Below are positions 12,728 to 21,435 of a stretch of 23,302 nt of DNA, one piece after another. Under the pieces are notes generated by a model, which did not search any database, had not been told where the DNA came from, and worked only from the letters and a program-made list of their open reading frames with translations. The DNA is from an uncultured Bacilli bacterium (GTDB taxonomy: Bacteria; Bacillota_I; Bacilli_A; RF39; UBA660): NCBI GenBank assembly GCA_947630205.1, contig CANRGW010000005.1, forward strand, positions 1 through 23,302. Reading direction: 5' to 3'. The stretch's first letter is position 1. Every line of letters starts with the position of its first letter. A program made the translations under genes and the position numbers.

Positions 12728-15700
12728 ATGAAAAAGTATTTCTTAGGATTTTTAAGTATCTTTTTGTTTTTTACTATGACTTCTGTTAAGGCTTTAACGC
12801 TTGATGAAATAAAGTCAAGAAAAGTTTGTTCTGCTTTTGAAGTGGCTATTTCTAAAGAACATCAAGTTTTAGAAACGGTTGCTTGTTTTGATACGTATAA
12901 AGATGCAAGAAATGCTTTAAATACTGATAAAAGTAAAGATAATTTAGTAATTTTAGAAAGAAAGAATAATGTAACAACGATAATTGATGCTAAAAGGGCT
13001 CTTGTTTATTTAGGTGTTCGTCCATCAACTGAAAATACTAATTGGTATTCTGATAAAAATCTTACTAGTTACCTTACTTATATGAACCATCATCCTAATT
13101 ATGGAGCAACGGATGGGGTGTTTTTGGAATTAAATTATGATAATTATGCTGTTAAGGCTATTTCAAATGGAATTGTTGGTTGGGTAAAAAAGGATTATTA
13201 TAAAATCGTTCCGATTGAGTTTGCTGGTAATTTTAATTATTATAAAGTAACAGATACAGAGTTTAAACATTTTTATTCTGCTAATATTGAAACTTATTAT
13301 AATCAACCAAGTAGAGTTATAGATAAAAAACCTACGATGTTAAGTGTTGGTAATTATTATAGTTATGATGGTATTTATTTTTATAAAGATATTCCAACGA
13401 TGATAAGTGATTATATTAAAGATACAAGAAAAAATAGTGTTAATTATAAAGAACCTTATTACAATTATTATATGTATTTACCACATCGGGCTAGAAGTAA
13501 TTATACAAGTGATGATATAGATGCTTATTTAAAAAATACTAAAGGGTTAGTTGGAACGGTTTATGGTCGTAAGGTTTTAACACATTATTCGAATATGTAT
13601 GCAACCGGTATTTTCTTTAAATCAAGCGAGAATTTATATGGTGCAAATGCTATTATGATGATGTCTTTAGCAACGAATGAGTCTGCTCTTGGGCAAAGTT
13701 ATATTTCTGTTGAAAAAAACAATTTATTTGGTCATGCTGCTTATGATCATGCTGCTTATGACTCAGCAACGGGTTATTTAAATCCTTATGAAAGTATTAT
13801 TGGACATGCTAATAATTATATTAATTGTGGTTATGCAAAACCAAGTGATTGGCGTTACTATGGCTCTCATTTTGGTAGTAAAATAAGTGGAATGAATGTT
13901 AATTATGCAAGTGATCCTTATTGGGGAGAAAAAGCCGCAAATTATTATTATGAGTTTGAAAAAGCAAACGGTTTTTTAGATTATAATTACTATCAATTAG
14001 GAGTAACTAATGATACAACGATTAATGTTAGAACAGAACCTAATACCATAAGTCCAATTCCTTATACTATTAAATATCAAAATATTCCTGTTATTATTTT
14101 AGGAGAGGTAACTGGTACTACAGTTAATGGAAGTAATAAATGGTATAAAATTGTTTCTGATGGTAATTTAAATACAGCCCGTAATAGTCTTCAAAGTTGT
14201 TCTTATGATAATTACTATAACTGGAATTCTTATGTTTATGTTCATTCATCTTATATAACCAAAATCAATAAAACTTCTAATGGAAAATATAATAATCCTA
14301 ATTCTTTAGGTACAAATGATAAAAACTATACTTATAAAGAATATGCATCATCTGCAACTTATACTCCAAAAGTTGGTTTAGTAAATAAAGATACCAAAGT
14401 TTATGATACTAGTACAATGACAATATCAACTAATAAAACAATGAAAAAGGGCCATTTTACAACAGTTTTCATGGAAGCCCTTAATGAAAAGAAAGAAGTT
14501 GTTGCTTATTTAGTAACATATGACTATAGTAAAAACCAAAGAGGTTGGGTAAAGGCTTCTGATATAACAATTTCTTCTAAAGATATTTTAAAAGTTTCTT
14601 TAAATACCTCTGGTGATTATTTAGAAGTTTATAATGAACCTAATAAAAATTATATAGGAAATATTTATACAGATACTTATGTTACTATTGTTGATACTAA
14701 AAAAGTTAATAATGATTTATGGTTAAAAATATGTTATGGAATTGATAATACTTTTGCTTGGATTAATACTAATATTTCTCCAAGTAAAGGAACTTTAACT
14801 TATACAACTGATAAATTAAATCAAAAACCAGTTATTAAGGCTAGTGATAAAACAATTTATGTTAACCAAAGTTTTAATGCTTTAAGTGGTGTAACGGCTA
14901 CTGATAGTGAAGATGGTGTTTTAACTTCTAAAATTAAAGTTACTAAAAATACCGTTGATACAAGTAAATCAGGAACTTATCAAGTAACATATGAAGTAAG
15001 TGACTCTAAAGGATTAACAACAACTAAAACAATTAAAGTAACTGTTAAAAATTATACTTTAGGAAAAAGTTTATTCATTTATAATTCTTTAAAACAAATA
15101 TCTAATAGTACTTTTGAATTTAGTGGCTTTTTAGGTGTTAAAAAGATGAATAATACAAATCTTTATCATAAATTAATATTTAAAAATCAACAAACTAATA
15201 AAACTTATACATTTACTTTAGATAATTATAAAGATTATCCTTATGAAGTAAGTAGTTTAGATGATGATAAAACTTATAATTATTCGGATGGTTGGTTTAA
15301 AGGAAAAATTGATTTAAGTAAACTTCCAGCTGGTGATTATTTAATTTCTATTCAAGCATATAATGAAGGAACAGGTTATTATGCAGATACTTATTTTACT
15401 AATTTAGCATATTTAGATATGCCAAGAAGAGTAAAAGTTAATAGTCGTGGTTATGCTTTTGATATTGATTATAGTAGTAGTGGTAGTCCTTTAGTTTTAT
15501 CTATTCGTGATACAGGTTTGGTAAGTTATGATGTTCCTAATTCTTTTGATCCAATGTATAATTTCTTTACAGATTTAAAAGTTAAAGATAATACTTTAGC
15601 AATTACCGGAACTAGTCATAATGTAGGTGTAAGTTATTCCAAAAAAGATACAGTTAAAAGAGAATTAATTTTTGAAAATACTTCAAACTTTAAACGTTAT

Positions 15701-15982
15701 AGTTATGATGTTGGTTATATTGATAATGGCCCTTATAAAGTAACACTTGCTGTTTCTGATAATAAAGATAAAACAAGAGCATGGTTTAAAAAAGAAATAG
15801 ATTTAAGTAAATTAGAAAAAGGTACGTATGCTATTTATTTAAAAACAACTTCTAATTCTAAAACTTATTATGGAGAACTAGTTGATATTGCTTATACCGA
15901 TTTTACAAAGATTAATACTAGTAAATATCAATTTAAACGTATTGATAATAAACGGTTACGAGTTGAACTTACAGTTAAATAG
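12728..15982 (+). CDS. Secreted multidomain N-acetylglucosaminidase (autolysin)
   Basis: A 1084-residue secreted wall hydrolase. The signal peptide is MKKYFLGFLSIFLFFTMTSV followed by KA, cut near residue 22. Residues about 300-415 form a glucosaminidase (GH73/LytG-type) domain with the catalytic Glu in ATNESALGQS (E318) and KNNLFGHAAYD (330-340). Then come SH3b-like wall-binding modules (about 420-515, 545-615, 620-685), a DUF5011/Ig-like domain (about 698-775; ATDSEDG, GTYQVTYEVSDSKG), and two related C-terminal repeats (about 795-895 and 955-1060) each ending WFK..IDLSKL..G.Y. It would cleave between GlcNAc and MurNAc in peptidoglycan for growth or cell separation. The order resembles clostridial and staphylococcal autolysins. 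A 15-base tandem duplication (13733-13762) doubles HAAYD in the active-site region. Confidence 0.88.
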   Translation: MKKYFLGFLSIFLFFTMTSVKALTLDEIKSRKVCSAFEVAISKEHQVLETVACFDTYKDARNALNTDKSKDNLVILERKNNVTTIIDAKRALVYLGVRPSTENTNWYSDKNLTSYLTYMNHHPNYGATDGVFLELNYDNYAVKAISNGIVGWVKKDYYKIVPIEFAGNFNYYKVTDTEFKHFYSANIETYYNQPSRVIDKKPTMLSVGNYYSYDGIYFYKDIPTMISDYIKDTRKNSVNYKEPYYNYYMYLPHRARSNYTSDDIDAYLKNTKGLVGTVYGRKVLTHYSNMYATGIFFKSSENLYGANAIMMMSLATNESALGQSYISVEKNNLFGHAAYDHAAYDSATGYLNPYESIIGHANNYINCGYAKPSDWRYYGSHFGSKISGMNVNYASDPYWGEKAANYYYEFEKANGFLDYNYYQLGVTNDTTINVRTEPNTISPIPYTIKYQNIPVIILGEVTGTTVNGSNKWYKIVSDGNLNTARNSLQSCSYDNYYNWNSYVYVHSSYITKINKTSNGKYNNPNSLGTNDKNYTYKEYASSATYTPKVGLVNKDTKVYDTSTMTISTNKTMKKGHFTTVFMEALNEKKEVVAYLVTYDYSKNQRGWVKASDITISSKDILKVSLNTSGDYLEVYNEPNKNYIGNIYTDTYVTIVDTKKVNNDLWLKICYGIDNTFAWINTNISPSKGTLTYTTDKLNQKPVIKASDKTIYVNQSFNALSGVTATDSEDGVLTSKIKVTKNTVDTSKSGTYQVTYEVSDSKGLTTTKTIKVTVKNYTLGKSLFIYNSLKQISNSTFEFSGFLGVKKMNNTNLYHKLIFKNQQTNKTYTFTLDNYKDYPYEVSSLDDDKTYNYSDGWFKGKIDLSKLPAGDYLISIQAYNEGTGYYADTYFTNLAYLDMPRRVKVNSRGYAFDIDYSSSGSPLVLSIRDTGLVSYDVPNSFDPMYNFFTDLKVKDNTLAITGTSHNVGVSYSKKDTVKRELIFENTSNFKRYSYDVGYIDNGPYKVTLAVSDNKDKTRAWFKKEIDLSKLEKGTYAIYLKTTSNSKTYYGELVDIAYTDFTKINTSKYQFKRIDNKRLRVELTVK
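13733..13762 (+). repeat. 15-base tandem duplication in the glucosaminidase domain
   Basis: CATGCTGCTTATGA(T/C) occurs twice in a row (13733-13747 and 13748-13762), encoding HAAYDHAAYD. Relatives generally have one such segment after NNLFG. The near-identity of the copies (one silent difference) suggests a recent event or one kept by selection. Confidence 0.7.
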
Positions 15983-15992
15983 AAGAATTATC

Positions 15993-16021
15993 TTGTAAAT
16001 TTAGAAAATTTCTGTTAATAT
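15993..16021 (+). promoter_or_regulatory. Promoter of the TasA/CalY-like gene
   Basis: TTGTAA (15993-15998) and TAATAT (16016-16021) are 17 bases apart. The start codon follows 18 bases later behind a strong AGGAGGAG site, so this gene need not rely on read-through from the autolysin gene. Confidence 0.55.
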
Positions 16022-16038
16022 TTATTCTAGGAGGAGTT

Positions 16039-16587
16039 ATGAATAAGAATATAGAATTTAATAAAGCTTTTCTTAACTTGTTGCCCCTTTTGGTAATTGT
16101 TGTTCTTGCTTTTGTCGTTCTTTTGGGAACAAGTTATGCTTATCTAAAACCAAGTGTTGATAGTAGTAATACTTATACAATGCAAATTGGTAATTTAGAG
16201 GCAACTTATGAAGCCAAATCAAATGTTATCAATATTTCAAAAATAAAACCAGTAAGTGATTTAGAGGGAAGTACTAAGTCACGAGAGTTTGTTTTTACTA
16301 TTAAAAATACTAGTAATGTAAGAACTAGTTATAATATTTATCTTTCTGAAAATGTTAAAGATACTGAGTTTGCTAATGTTATTAAATTTGTAACTAAAAA
16401 AAGTAAAGATGATTATTCTGATTTAAAAGTTTTAAGTCAAGATAATTATATTGATAAAAATGCTATTTTAGATGCAGGAGAATTTGTTACTTATCGTGTT
16501 CGTGTTTGGTTAGATGAAGCCGCGAATGATAGTTATTATAATAAAGATTTTTCGGCATCAATTGCCATTGCAACAAGTGAAGTATAG
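16039..16587 (+). CDS. TasA/CalY-like exported surface protein
   Basis: A 182-residue exported protein. A hydrophobic segment (about 12-33, LLPLLVIVVLAFVVLLGTS) ends at SYAYLK, a likely signal-peptidase site after Ala. The mature part has the pattern of TasA/camelysin-type matrix proteins and their many relatives: SNTYTMQIGNLEATYE right after the signal, then an Ig-like beta domain with REFVFTIKNTSNVRTSYNIYL, and a closing segment GEFVTYRVRVWLDEAANDSYYNKDF. Proteins of this kind often form surface fibres or wall-attached layers. The specific role here is not known. It stands between the autolysin and tgt with its own promoter and terminator. Confidence 0.65.
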   Translation: MNKNIEFNKAFLNLLPLLVIVVLAFVVLLGTSYAYLKPSVDSSNTYTMQIGNLEATYEAKSNVINISKIKPVSDLEGSTKSREFVFTIKNTSNVRTSYNIYLSENVKDTEFANVIKFVTKKSKDDYSDLKVLSQDNYIDKNAILDAGEFVTYRVRVWLDEAANDSYYNKDFSASIAIATSEV

Positions 16588-16615
16588 AAAAGAAGATTAC
16601 TCTTCTTTTCTTTTT
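16586..16615 (+). terminator. Terminator after the TasA-like gene
   Basis: AGAAAAGAAGA (16586-16596) and TCTTCTTTTCT (16601-16611) form a perfect 11-base stem with a four-base loop TTAC, then Ts. The left arm begins in the stop codon. Confidence 0.85.
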
Positions 16616-16625
16616 AGATGTTTTT

Positions 16626-16634
16626 TGCTATAAT
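16626..16634 (+). promoter_or_regulatory. Extended -10 promoter of the tgt operon
   Basis: TGCTATAAT contains a perfect -10 (16629-16634) with an upstream TG. The start codon lies 27 bases after the -10. The presumed -35 region falls in the preceding terminator. Confidence 0.6.
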
Positions 16635-16660
16635 ACATTTGTTTTGAAAGAAGTGGTATA

Positions 16661-17812
16661 ATGAAAATTAAATATAGTTTATTAAAAAAAGAAAAAAATA
16701 CTGATGCAAGAATGGGTACAATCGAAACTAATTATGGAACTTTTAAAACGCCTATGTTCATGCCGGTTGGAACAAGAGCAACGGTTAAAGGACTTTCACC
16801 TCAAGAATTGTATGATTTAAATTGTGGAATAATTTTAGCCAATACTTATCATTTATGGTTAAGACCAGGAGAAGATTTAATTTCAAAAGCCGGTGGGTTG
16901 CATAAATTCATGAATTATAATGGACCTATTTTAACAGATAGTGGTGGTTTTCAAGTTTTTTCCCTTGCAAGACCTAAAGATATAACCGATGAAGGGGTTA
17001 ATTTTAAAAGTCATATAGACGGGACTAAGTTATTTTTAACGCCTGAAAAATCAATTGAAATTCAAAATAAACTTGATAGTGATATTGCAATGTCTTTTGA
17101 TGAATGTATACCTTATCCAGCAACTTATGATTATGTTAAAAAATCAGTTGAAAGAACTTTAAAGTGGGCTTTACGAGGTAAAAAAGTTTTTAACAACGAA
17201 CGACAATCTTTATTTGGAATTGTTCAAGGTGGCGAATATGAAGATATGCGTAAGTACTGTGCTCTTTCTCTGCAAAAAATGGATTTTGATGGTTATGCAA
17301 TTGGAGGAACTTCTGTTGGTGAAGATAAAGAAACAATGTATAAAATGGTTCAATATTCAACGAAATATTTACCTACTGATAAAGTGCGTTATTTAATGGG
17401 AGTAGGTGATCCTATAGATATTATAGAGGGAGTAATTAGAGGTGTTGATATCTTTGATTGTGTTTTACCAACTAGATTAGCAAGACATGCTAACGCTTTT
17501 ACAAAATATGGCAAGATTAATTTAAAAAATAGTAAATATAAAGAAGATTTTACTCCTCTTGAAGAAGATTGTGATTGTTATGCTTGTAAAAATTTTACCA
17601 AAGCCTATATTAGACATTTAGTAACCCTTGATGAAATGTTAGGTGCAAGATTATTGTCTATTCATAATATTCGTTTTTTAACAAGATTAACCGAAGATTT
17701 AAGAGAATGTATTAAAAATGATAATATTTTAGAATATAAAGAAGAATTTGTTAAAAATTATTATGGTTCCGCTTCTTATTTAGATAAAAAAACAACAGGT
17801 CAAGGTGATTAA
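16661..17812 (+). CDS. tgt: tRNA-guanine transglycosylase
   Basis: Tgt swaps guanine 34 in the anticodon of GUN tRNAs (Asp, Asn, His, Tyr) for the queuosine precursor preQ1. The 383 residues match the bacterial enzyme. Catalytic and binding motifs: LTDSGGFQVFSL with D93, the substrate stretch FGIVQGG (185-191) and AIGGTSVGE (213-221), FDCVLPTRLARH with nucleophile D266, and the zinc site C304, C306, C309, H335 with E. coli-like spacing. Its stop codon touches the start of tsaC with no gap. No other queuosine synthesis gene lies in the window, so the cell may salvage precursor or encode synthesis elsewhere. Confidence 0.97.
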   Translation: MKIKYSLLKKEKNTDARMGTIETNYGTFKTPMFMPVGTRATVKGLSPQELYDLNCGIILANTYHLWLRPGEDLISKAGGLHKFMNYNGPILTDSGGFQVFSLARPKDITDEGVNFKSHIDGTKLFLTPEKSIEIQNKLDSDIAMSFDECIPYPATYDYVKKSVERTLKWALRGKKVFNNERQSLFGIVQGGEYEDMRKYCALSLQKMDFDGYAIGGTSVGEDKETMYKMVQYSTKYLPTDKVRYLMGVGDPIDIIEGVIRGVDIFDCVLPTRLARHANAFTKYGKINLKNSKYKEDFTPLEEDCDCYACKNFTKAYIRHLVTLDEMLGARLLSIHNIRFLTRLTEDLRECIKNDNILEYKEEFVKNYYGSASYLDKKTTGQGD

Positions 17813-18823
17813 ATGAAAATTATTAAAGAATTGACAAAAGAAAATAAAGAACTATTAAAAAAAGAAATAGAAGCAAATAATTTAGTTATTTTTCCAACGG
17901 AAACTGTTTATGGAATAGGGGCTAATGCTTTAGAAGAAGATGCAGTTAACAAAATTTTTGAAGTAAAAGAACGTGCTCGTAATAACCCTTTAATTGTTCA
18001 TTTGCAAGATAAAAAAGAAATAAAAAAATATGCTATTATTGAAAATAACATAGAAGAAAAATTAATAGAAGCCTTTATGCCAGGACCATTTACTTTAATA
18101 TTAAAGAAAAAAGATATTATTCCATCAATCGTTACAGCCAATATGGATACCGTTGGAATAAGAATACCTATTTCTTCCGTTGCTCATGCCTTTTTAGAAA
18201 CAGTAAAAGTTCCAATTGCTGCTCCAAGTGCTAATATCTCCAGTCGTCCAAGTGGTACAAATGTTTTAGATATTAAAGATGAATTTAATGGTTTAGTAAA
18301 TTATATAATTGATGGAGGTTCATCCAAAATAGGTCTTGAGTCAACTGTTGTAAAAGTAATAAACAATGTTCCTACTATTTTAAGACCAGGTTTTATAACC
18401 AAAGAAGATATTATAAAAGTAATAGGTAATTGTAATGTTTCCAAACACCTTTTCGAAAGTGTTTCCAAAGATGAAAAAGTAGAAAGTCCGGGAATGTTAT
18501 ATAGACATTATGCTCCTAAAACCAAATGCCTTTTAGTATTTTCTAATGATTTAGAAAAATTAAAAAAATTAGTTAAAGATAATTTAACTTCTAAAACAAT
18601 TATTTTAGGAAGTAGTAAATTAAAAGATATTCCAACTTATAAATATATTTATTATGGCAACACCGAAGAAGAAATAGCCCATAATATCTTTTCGCTTTTA
18701 AGAAAATGTGATGAATATAATGCTGATTTAATAATAATAGAAGGAGTAAAAAAAGAAGGCCTAGGTTTAGCCATTATGAATAGGTTAATTAGAACTTCTA
18801 ATTTTAATTATCAAGAACTATGA
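17813..18823 (+). CDS. tsaC: L-threonylcarbamoyladenylate synthase (Sua5 type)
   Basis: Makes threonylcarbamoyl-AMP from threonine, bicarbonate and ATP, the first step of t6A37 modification of ANN-decoding tRNAs. The 336 residues are of the longer Sua5/YwlC form. The YrdC domain (about 5-200) shows FPTETVYGIGANAL (27-40), KERARNNPL (52-60), APSANISSRPSGT and STVVKV...TILRPG. The C-terminal Sua5 domain (about 205-336) starts with SPGMLYRHYAPKTK. It starts one base after the tgt stop and overlaps recX by four bases, so the three genes are probably translated together. Confidence 0.95.
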   Translation: MKIIKELTKENKELLKKEIEANNLVIFPTETVYGIGANALEEDAVNKIFEVKERARNNPLIVHLQDKKEIKKYAIIENNIEEKLIEAFMPGPFTLILKKKDIIPSIVTANMDTVGIRIPISSVAHAFLETVKVPIAAPSANISSRPSGTNVLDIKDEFNGLVNYIIDGGSSKIGLESTVVKVINNVPTILRPGFITKEDIIKVIGNCNVSKHLFESVSKDEKVESPGMLYRHYAPKTKCLLVFSNDLEKLKKLVKDNLTSKTIILGSSKLKDIPTYKYIYYGNTEEEIAHNIFSLLRKCDEYNADLIIIEGVKKEGLGLAIMNRLIRTSNFNYQEL

Positions 18824-19548
18824 AAATTATAAAATATGTAAAAAGTGGTAAAAATAAATACCATGTTTATTTTGCTAATGGTAAATCACTTCTTTTATAT
18901 GAAGATGTTATTTTAAAATTTGATTTATTACTAAAAAAAGAAGTTAAAGACTTATCTAGTATTATTGCTTATAATGAAAAATATGCTTTATATGATAAAA
19001 CTTTAACTTATATTAATAAAAAACTTCGTAGTGAAAAAGAAATATTAAAATATTTAGAAAAATATACTAATGATAATGATACTATTAATTTTATTCTTGA
19101 TAAATTAAAAAGTAATAATTTATTAAATCAAAATCTTTATATAAAAAGTTATATTCATGATAAAATTTATTTAACTTTAGATGGTTATTATAAAATAAAA
19201 AATAATTTAGAAAAATTAGGTTTTAAGGAAGAAGAAATATTACAAGAAATAAATATTTTTACAGAAGAATTAGCAAGAGAAAGAATAGAAAAATATCTAA
19301 ATAAACAATTAAAAAGTAATAAAAAAAGTTTATATGTTTTTAAAAATAAGATGTTAATTAATTTAATAAATTTAGGTTATAAAAAAGAAGATATATTAAA
19401 AAGTTTAGAAAATATTCAAATAAATGAAAATGATTTAAAAGAAAAAGAAAGTTTGAAGTTAAGACAAAAGTATGCCAAAAAGTATAGTGGTTTTGAACTT
19501 GAACAAATGATAAAAAGGAAACTTTATGAAAAAGGTTTTCGTGATTAA
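18820..19548 (+). CDS. recX: Regulatory protein RecX
   Basis: RecX binds RecA filaments and limits or tunes recombination and SOS activity. The 242 residues are very Lys/Leu/Asn-rich and almost wholly helical, made of repeated three-helix units. The family pattern is visible in LRSEKEILKYLEKYTNDND...INFILDKLKSNNLLNQNLYIKSY, in LEKLGFKEEEILQEIN, and in the C-terminal YSGFELEQMIKRKLYEKGF. Residues 1-55 form the extra N-terminal region common in Firmicutes RecX. Translation is coupled to tsaC by an ATGA overlap. recA is not in the window. Confidence 0.85.
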   Translation: MKIIKYVKSGKNKYHVYFANGKSLLLYEDVILKFDLLLKKEVKDLSSIIAYNEKYALYDKTLTYINKKLRSEKEILKYLEKYTNDNDTINFILDKLKSNNLLNQNLYIKSYIHDKIYLTLDGYYKIKNNLEKLGFKEEEILQEINIFTEELARERIEKYLNKQLKSNKKSLYVFKNKMLINLINLGYKKEDILKSLENIQINENDLKEKESLKLRQKYAKKYSGFELEQMIKRKLYEKGFRD

Positions 19549-19554
19549 ATTAAG

Positions 19555-19597
19555 AAGTTAAATTACCTAGAAAAGGTTTAAGTTTAACTTTTTTTTT
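19555..19597 (+). terminator. Terminator after recX
   Basis: AAGTTAAA (19555-19562) pairs with TTTAACTT (19583-19590), with an inner ACC/GGT pair (19565-19567, 19575-19577). A run of Ts follows. This same T run leads directly into the mutL promoter. Confidence 0.65.
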
Positions 19598-19605
19598 GTT
19601 ATAAT
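19597..19605 (+). promoter_or_regulatory. Extended -10 promoter of mutL
   Basis: TGTTATAAT contains a perfect -10 (19600-19605) with an upstream TG, 21 bases before the mutL ATG. GGAG is the ribosome site. It restarts transcription right after the recX terminator. Confidence 0.55.
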
Positions 19606-19626
19606 ACCTTATGAGTGGAGTAGTGT

Positions 19627-21408
19627 ATGAGTAAAATAGAGATAATGAATGAAGATTTAGCCAATAAAATAGCTGCTGGAGAAGTAGTTGAAAGAACTAT
19701 GAATGTTGTTAAAGAATTAGTTGAAAATTCTATTGATGCTAAGGCTTCAATTATTAAAATTGAATTAATTGATAGTGGTGTTAAAGAAATAAAAGTAACT
19801 GATGATGGAATAGGAATGGATAAAGAAGATAGTCTTTTAGCCTTTTCACGTCATGCAACTAGTAAATTAAAAACTTTAGATGATTTATTTAATATAAATT
19901 CTTTAGGTTTTAGAGGAGAGGCTTTACCATCTATTGCAAGTGTTTCTAATGTTACTTTAAAGACAAGTGATGGAAAAACAGGAACTTATCTTAGACTTCA
20001 TGGAGGAGAAATCGTTGAAAATAAATCCTGTGATTTAAAAAAAGGTACAACTATAACTGTAACTAATCTATTTTATAATACACCGGTTCGTTTAAAATAT
20101 TTAAGAAGTTTATATACTGAACTTGCTAATATTTCTGATTATGTAAATAAAATGGCTCTAAGTTATCCAAATATTAAATTTATTTTAGTTAATAATGATA
20201 AAGAATTATTAAATACTAGTGGTAATGGTGATTTATTAAAAACAATTTTAAATGTCTATGGTATGGTTGTTGCTAGTAAGATGTTATTTATTGAAGGAGA
20301 GAATGATGATTATCATATTAAAGGATATATTTCTTATCCAGAATTAACTAAAAGTAATAGAAGTAGTATGACTTTACTTATTAATAATCGGGTTGTTAGA
20401 AATAATGAAATAATAAAATGTATTTTAGAAAGTTTTCATACATATATACCAAAAGATAGATATCCTTATGTAGTTTTAAATATTGAAGTAGATCCATACT
20501 TAGTAGATGTTAATGTTCATCCAACTAAAATGGAAGTTAAATTCTCTAAAATTGCCTCTTTACTTAGTTTAATTGAAGAAACAATTAGTAAAAAATTAAG
20601 TTCTAAAACGTTAATTCCTAAAGCCATACCTACTAATATTGAAGATAATTATTATAAAGATAATAATATTGTCTTTGAAGTAAATGATAATTTATATGAT
20701 TTAGATCCAAAAGAAAAGATAGAAAGGGAAGAAAGACCTCATTTAGAAGAAATAAAATTTACTTTTGAAGAACCTGTTTTAAAAGATGAAGAAGGAGAAA
20801 AGGAAGAAGAATTTAAAGAAGACCCTAGAATAAAAAATATGTATCCAGTTGGCATAGTTCATGAAACTTATATTATCTGTGAAAATGAAAATGGTATGTT
20901 TATAATTGACCAACATGCAGCAGCCGAAAGAATTAATTATGAAAAATATTATCATGCTTTAAGTACTCATTCTAAAAATACCATTGATGTTTTAATTCCT
21001 TATAAAATAGAATTACCAAGTAATGAATATCTTGTTTTAGAAAAAAACTTCGCGATTTTAGATAGATTAGGTTTTAAATATGAAGAATTTGGTACAAATA
21101 CAATTATTATTAGAACGCATCCAACATGGTTACCAAAATATGCCCCTCTTGAAGCAATAAGAAAAATAATTGATATAATAGTTACTAATGAAGATTTTGA
21201 TGAAGATAAATTTAATGAAAAAGTTTCTATTACTTTGGCTTGCAAAATGAGTATTAAAGCAGGAGATGCTATATCTTTAGAGGATATGACTTATTTAATA
21301 AATGAACTTCGAAAAACAAAAAATCCTTTTACTTGTCCTCATGGAAGACCAACTATTATTGCTTATACAAAATATGATTTAGAAAAATTATTTAAAAGGG
21401 CAATGTAA
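19627..21408 (+). CDS. mutL: DNA mismatch repair protein MutL
   Basis: MutL links mismatch recognition by MutS to strand removal. The 593-residue protein has the GHKL ATPase N-terminus: ANKIAAGEVVERTMNVVKEL, ENSIDAKA, DDGIGM, FSRHATSKL and LGFRGEALPSIASVS (within residues 10-105). A charged linker (about 350-400, Glu/Lys-rich) leads to the C-terminal dimer and nuclease domain. The endonuclease motif DQHAAAERINYE starts at D428, and ACKMSIKAG and CPHGRPTI complete the metal site. So this is the nicking type of MutL found in bacteria without MutH. mutS is not beside it. miaA follows closely. Confidence 0.96.
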   Translation: MSKIEIMNEDLANKIAAGEVVERTMNVVKELVENSIDAKASIIKIELIDSGVKEIKVTDDGIGMDKEDSLLAFSRHATSKLKTLDDLFNINSLGFRGEALPSIASVSNVTLKTSDGKTGTYLRLHGGEIVENKSCDLKKGTTITVTNLFYNTPVRLKYLRSLYTELANISDYVNKMALSYPNIKFILVNNDKELLNTSGNGDLLKTILNVYGMVVASKMLFIEGENDDYHIKGYISYPELTKSNRSSMTLLINNRVVRNNEIIKCILESFHTYIPKDRYPYVVLNIEVDPYLVDVNVHPTKMEVKFSKIASLLSLIEETISKKLSSKTLIPKAIPTNIEDNYYKDNNIVFEVNDNLYDLDPKEKIEREERPHLEEIKFTFEEPVLKDEEGEKEEEFKEDPRIKNMYPVGIVHETYIICENENGMFIIDQHAAAERINYEKYYHALSTHSKNTIDVLIPYKIELPSNEYLVLEKNFAILDRLGFKYEEFGTNTIIIRTHPTWLPKYAPLEAIRKIIDIIVTNEDFDEDKFNEKVSITLACKMSIKAGDAISLEDMTYLINELRKTKNPFTCPHGRPTIIAYTKYDLEKLFKRAM

Positions 21409-21435
21409 AAACACTTGAAAGGTATTGTGGTTAAG

